Origin: an uncultured Acidaminococcus sp.
GTDB lineage: Bacteria; Bacillota; Negativicutes; Acidaminococcales; Acidaminococcaceae
DNA: 57,284 nucleotides
Assembly: GCA_900315205.1 (NCBI GenBank)
Contig: OMYF01000021.1
Coordinates: forward strand, 1 to 57,284
Direction of reading: 5' to 3'
Shown here: positions 53,981 through 57,284 of the stretch, one piece after another
Numbering within the stretch: position 1 is the first letter of the stretch
Layout: each line of letters starts with the position of its first letter
Made by a program: the position numbers and the translations under genes
The notes under the pieces: model-generated
What the model was told of the DNA's origin: nothing
The model's database searches: none
What the model saw: the letters and a program-made list of their open reading frames with translations, nothing else

Positions 53981-55570
53981 ATGGATAAAAAGAAAGTACT
54001 GGTTGCAGAGCGGATTTCTGATAAAGGCGTAGCGAAACTGCAGGAGAACCCGAATCTGGATGTAACGGTCAATTTTGAGATTCCCCGGGAAGAACTGATG
54101 AAGATCATCGGGGACTACGATGCCCTGATCGTCCGCAGTGTGACCAAGGTCAACGAAGAACTGTACGATGCGGCCAAAAACCTCAAAGTCGTGGGCCGTG
54201 CCGGCAACGGAGTGGACAATATCGATATCGAAGGTGCGACGAAACGCGGCATCATCGTCGTCAATACACCGGAAGCCAATGTCATCTCCGCGGCGGAACA
54301 TACGATCGGACTCATGCTGGCTTCGTGCCGCAACACGGTCCGTGCCATGGAAATGCTCCGCAAGGGTGTCTGGGACCGCAAGAACCTGAAGGGCATCGAA
54401 TTGTACCACAAGACCCTGGGCATCATCGGCCTGGGCCGCATCGGGACCCTCGTGGCGAACCGGATGCATGCCTTCGATATGCGTGTCATCGCTTATGACC
54501 CCTACATCCCGGACAGCCGGTTCCAGCGCCTGGGCGTGGAAAAGTGCGAAACCTTGGATGATCTGCTCAAACAGTCGGACATCATCACCATCCATACACC
54601 GAAGACGGAAGAAACGATCAATATGCTGACCGCCAAGGAATGGGCGAAATGCAAGAAGGGCGTCCGCGTCGTGAACTGTGCCCGCGGCGGCCTGTACAAT
54701 GAACAGGACCTGGCTGAAGCGGTCCGGCAGGGAATCGTGGCGAGCGTCGGCCTCGACGTGGTCGTGGATGAACCGAAACCGATCTCTCCGCTGATCCAGA
54801 TGCCCCAGTGTGTCGTGACGCCCCACCTCGGTGCCAGCACCTACGAAGCTCAGGACAAAGTAGGCCTTTCCATCGCGGAAGAAGTCATCAATGTACTGGA
54901 AGGCAAGATGGTTCCCAATGCTGTCAACCTGCCGGCCATTTCCGCCACGGAACTGGAGGACCTGCGCGGCTATCTTAAGCTCGGCGTGACTTTGGGCAAG
55001 CTCTATTACCAGCTGCGGAAAGATGCCGTGGACAAGGTGGAAGTGACCTATGAAGGGGAAGCGGTCAACCAGGAAACCACGCTGATCACGAGAGCAGTCC
55101 TGCAGGGGCTCCTGAAGCCTGTGCTGCGGGAACGGGTCAATATGGTCAATGCGGAACTGGCTGCGGATACGCGCGGGATCACTGTGACCGAGAGCAAGGT
55201 CAAGGGCGAAGGCCGGATGAACCGGGTATCCATTGCCTTTAAGGCCGGCGATAAGACCTTTACCGCTGCCGGGGTCGTCACTCCGGACAACCAGCCCCAT
55301 ATCACCGAGATCCAGGGATATCGTTTCGATGTGGTGCCCGCACCCTTCATGATCGTGGCCCGCAACGATGATAAACCCGGTATGATCGGCCAGATCGGCA
55401 CGCTCCTTGGTGCCGGCCATGTCAACATCGCGACGATGCAGGTGGCCCGCAAGAAAGAGGAAGGCGCTGCCATGATGGTCCTCACCGTTGACAGCAACGT
55501 GGAAAAGAATACGCTCGACATCCTCCGCAACCTGGATGGGATCGTGGATGCCAAGATGGTACTTCTGTAA
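53981..55570 (+). CDS. serA: D-3-phosphoglycerate dehydrogenase
   Basis: First enzyme of serine synthesis: NAD-dependent oxidation of 3-phosphoglycerate. The start MDKKKVLVAERISDKG follows ATGGAGG; a longer frame would run through the riboswitch. The nucleotide fold has GLGRIGTLVANR at about 150-161. The catalytic Arg is in VNCARGGLYNE, the Glu region in VVDEPKPISPL and the catalytic His in TPHLGAST. An intervening domain and a C-terminal ACT domain (about 455-529, MIVARNDDKPGMIGQIGTLLG) give the long 529-aa form. The T-box upstream links expression to tRNA charging. No serB or serC gene is nearby. Confidence 0.96.
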   Translation: MDKKKVLVAERISDKGVAKLQENPNLDVTVNFEIPREELMKIIGDYDALIVRSVTKVNEELYDAAKNLKVVGRAGNGVDNIDIEGATKRGIIVVNTPEANVISAAEHTIGLMLASCRNTVRAMEMLRKGVWDRKNLKGIELYHKTLGIIGLGRIGTLVANRMHAFDMRVIAYDPYIPDSRFQRLGVEKCETLDDLLKQSDIITIHTPKTEETINMLTAKEWAKCKKGVRVVNCARGGLYNEQDLAEAVRQGIVASVGLDVVVDEPKPISPLIQMPQCVVTPHLGASTYEAQDKVGLSIAEEVINVLEGKMVPNAVNLPAISATELEDLRGYLKLGVTLGKLYYQLRKDAVDKVEVTYEGEAVNQETTLITRAVLQGLLKPVLRERVNMVNAELAADTRGITVTESKVKGEGRMNRVSIAFKAGDKTFTAAGVVTPDNQPHITEIQGYRFDVVPAPFMIVARNDDKPGMIGQIGTLLGAGHVNIATMQVARKKEEGAAMMVLTVDSNVEKNTLDILRNLDGIVDAKMVLL

Positions 55571-55671
55571 GGAAAGCCGGGCGGCTGCGGCAGACTGCCT
55601 GAGGGCAGCCTGCTGGCAGGCCGTACCGAAAAGAGCTGGGCGCCGGTACGGCCGGAGCCTGTGCAGCAGAG

Positions 55672-55727
55672 AAAAACAGAGGAGCTGTGAAAAATGAGCA
55701 GTCATTTTTCACAGCTCCTCTGTTTTT
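55672..55727. terminator. Perfect 26-bp palindromic terminator after serA
   Basis: A 26-base arm containing CAGAGGAGCTGTGAAAAATGA pairs perfectly across loop GCAG and is followed by Ts. It lies between convergent serA and the LysR gene and belongs to the family at 1325 and 21135. Confidence 0.85.
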
Positions 55728-55730
55728 TAC

Positions 55731-55817
55731 GGGCCAGGGCCTCCGGCCCGGCCGCAAGGCTGGATTCCGCGGCAATGCAAACACCACAGCCCCACAGCCC
55801 CAGAGCTCCCCAGCCTC
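55731..55817 (+). repeat. Dispersed intergenic repeat, copy 4
   Basis: GGGCCTCCGGCCCGGCC, GCAAGGCTGGATTCC, GGCAATG, then CACAGCCCCACAGCC, a shorter and more diverged member of the family at 1201, 21201 and 42368. Confidence 0.5.
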
Positions 55818-55822
55818 TTTTG

Positions 55823-56770
55823 TCAGGAAGCGCTGTCGAGCTGCTGCATTTTTTTATAGCGTTTTTGCAGGACGTCGATGAAATCCGCTTCCATCTGGGA
55901 AGGCTGCGTCCCCTTGTGCTTGATGATGCCGAAGGCAAACCGTTCCCGGCAGCCCAGCAGGGGTACGGAGATCACACCGTAAAGGGAGTCCTGGTCTTTG
56001 AATTCCATGATGCCGATGGTAAAGAAATTGGTCCGCGACAGGAGCCGCATCTGTTCCTGCCGGTCGTTGACGTAGATGATCTTGCGGGCCATATTGAGAT
56101 CGATCGGTCCGGATTCCGTCGTCAGATGGTAGATGAAATCCTCATACTGGCCGATATAGCGGACGAATCCGTAATCAAGGAGCTCGCGGATATCGATGCC
56201 GCGGCGGCCGACCGTGCGGACGAGCTCATGTTCCGAGGACATGCAGACATACGGCCGTATCGTTGCAAGCGGGATGTATTCCAGACCCTGGTCCGCGAAA
56301 TTGCGGGCCGCGCGGTCCTCTTTGACGGCCGTATGGATGACGCCGAGACTGGAACGTCCCTCCTTGACATCATTGATCACTTCGAGCGGAGACGCTTCAT
56401 GCAGCCGCCCTGTAAAACTGTCGATGTCCTGATAGCGGCGGCAGATTTCGTTGTAGCACTCCGCTGTATGGGAAAACCGGGTCATGCTTACATTGAGGCT
56501 GCTGCATTCGACTTTGCGGGCACTGACCATGAGCTGGAGCCGGTCCATTTCTTTCAGGATGACCTGGCTGTGCATGAGGATCCGCTGTCCGTCGGATGTC
56601 AGTTTCGTTCCATGGCTCGTCCGGCGGAAAAGGGTCACGCCCATTTCGTTTTCAAGTTTCCGGATGATGTGGCTGAGCTGGGGCTGCGAAATGAAAGTCG
56701 CTTTGGCGGCCTGTGAAATAGAACCGTATTTGGCTACGGCGGCAAAATAACGCAAATCGTTTGTATCCAT
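55823..56770 (-). CDS. LysR-family transcriptional regulator
   Basis: A 315-aa regulator. The N-terminal winged helix-turn-helix is textbook (MDTNDLRYFAAVAKYGSISQAAKATFISQPQLSHIIRKLENEMGVTLFRR). The substrate-binding domain follows from about residue 90. The ATG is chosen by the family N-terminus; there is no clear ribosome site, and a TTG nine codons upstream is possible. No target gene is adjacent on either side: convergent serA lies beyond a terminator. The ligand and the regulon cannot be read from the window. Confidence 0.9.
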   Translation of the reverse strand: MDTNDLRYFAAVAKYGSISQAAKATFISQPQLSHIIRKLENEMGVTLFRRTSHGTKLTSDGQRILMHSQVILKEMDRLQLMVSARKVECSSLNVSMTRFSHTAECYNEICRRYQDIDSFTGRLHEASPLEVINDVKEGRSSLGVIHTAVKEDRAARNFADQGLEYIPLATIRPYVCMSSEHELVRTVGRRGIDIRELLDYGFVRYIGQYEDFIYHLTTESGPIDLNMARKIIYVNDRQEQMRLLSRTNFFTIGIMEFKDQDSLYGVISVPLLGCRERFAFGIIKHKGTQPSQMEADFIDVLQKRYKKMQQLDSAS

Positions 56771-57153
56771 GGCAACTGCTGCTGAGGACACGGGCAAAAG
56801 GATATATGTACCGGCCTCTGTCCGGGAATTCCTGCTGCGGAGATGTCCGGATCTTCCGGCTCTGCGGGTCAGCCGGAGGCCCTGTACTTTTGCCTTTCCA
56901 TGTCTGCAGAGGCAGCAGCAATCTTACCTCCTTCTTTTTCCGGACTTACGGGCACGGCCGGGGAGCCTCTGCTTTCTCCGCTGGCGTGTCTCCTGTTCTT
57001 GGTTTTTCGGATTTTCAGGGATATCCCTACCGGTTTCACGATTGATTTCTTTTCATTATACCATAGACGGAGCTGCGGGGGACAATGCCCGGGCGGATCG
57101 GTATGTGTCAACGTTTTCTCGGGATACCCATATAAGATTGTGTCATAGCCTAA
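56771..57153 (-). other. Upstream region of the LysR gene
   Basis: About 380 bases without a convincing gene. A minus-strand TATAAT lies at 57055-57060 with a weak -35. A good AAGGAGG at about 56930 (minus strand) is not followed by a credible start: the frame from the next TTG runs into the LysR gene out of frame. Confidence 0.35.
57100..57122 (-). repeat. Edge motif shared with the left end of the window
   Basis: On the minus strand: CCGAGAA, three bases, GTTGACACATACC; identical in the fixed positions to 76-98 but inverted. Confidence 0.4.
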
Positions 57154-57284
57154 TTAAATGCGAAAAATGGAGCTTAAATGACCTGTTGCTGTGCTGCTGG
57201 CCGTATAGCCTCCAATTCTCCCGTTTTTAAATCCCACATGTGGGACCATGGGTGACTTCTTCAGAGCGCTCCGCAAAGCTTTAC
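57154..57284 (-). CDS. Possible C-terminal end of a gene entering from the right edge
   Basis: An open frame of 42 codons runs from the window edge to a TAA (SPMVPHVGFKNGRIGGY ... HLSSIFRI). It is basic and lies beside the edge motif, so it might be the end of a mobile-element protein. There is too little sequence to name a family or to be sure it is coding. Confidence 0.2.
   Translation of the reverse strand, partial: KALRSALKKSPMVPHVGFKNGRIGGYTASSTATGHLSSIFRI

Noticed and set aside
56652..56921. Minus-strand frame starting at a TTG after a good AAGGAGG
   Set aside because: Although the ribosome site looks real, the frame overlaps the LysR gene out of frame and its sequence (MLLPLQTWKGKSTGPP) has no protein-like signature.

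Overview
The window looks like chromosomal DNA from a diderm Firmicute of the class Negativicutes, most likely near Acidaminococcus/Acidaminococcaceae. The family is an inference. The grounds are Firmicute gene order and control (rpsF-ssb-rpsR, DUF2232-gdpP-rplI-dnaB, purB-purA, and a T-box ahead of serA) together with outer-membrane machinery (a two-partner secretion system and RND pumps), in GC-rich DNA with strong Shine-Dalgarno sites.

Region 1 (1-23.1 kb) is mostly housekeeping. It holds a small unknown gene coupled to mntP; a minus-strand group of cysteine desulfurase, mnmA and dinB; the divergent rpsF-ssb-rpsR operon; DUF2232, a 14-codon upstream ORF, gdpP, rplI and dnaB; then purB-purA. 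An AraC-type regulator faces two M20 hydrolases (carbamoylase-like and M20D). An MBL-fold hydrolase, a MATE exporter, a TIGR04076 protein and fumC follow.

Region 2 (23.1-42.35 kb) is the highlight. It is a three-gene operon laid out like the Fusobacterium necrophorum leukotoxin operon lktBAC: a TpsB-type outer-membrane transporter, a giant LktA-family filamentous adhesin (about 5,455 codons if one frameshift is repaired) and a small third protein of 143 aa. A decayed lktA'-lktC' fusion lies just upstream, so an earlier copy of the locus was probably present.

Region 3 (42.35-52.5 kb) holds two tail-to-tail efflux operons, each TetR - membrane fusion protein - RND pump. They are separated by a shared terminator, each has a clear palindromic operator at its TetR gene, and neither has an outer-membrane factor gene nearby. 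The first pump gene carries a frameshift at a run of five Gs.

Region 4 (52.5-57.3 kb) returns to chromosomal genes: rmuC, a T-box with a probable UCC serine specifier controlling serA, and a LysR regulator. Both window edges carry the same short motif in opposite orientation, perhaps mobile-element ends.

A family of about 110-bp intergenic repeats, most copies beside a GAGCTGTGAAAA-type perfect palindrome, recurs four times and seems to be genome furniture of this organism. Similarity calls were made by eye from the sequence; none was checked against a database.
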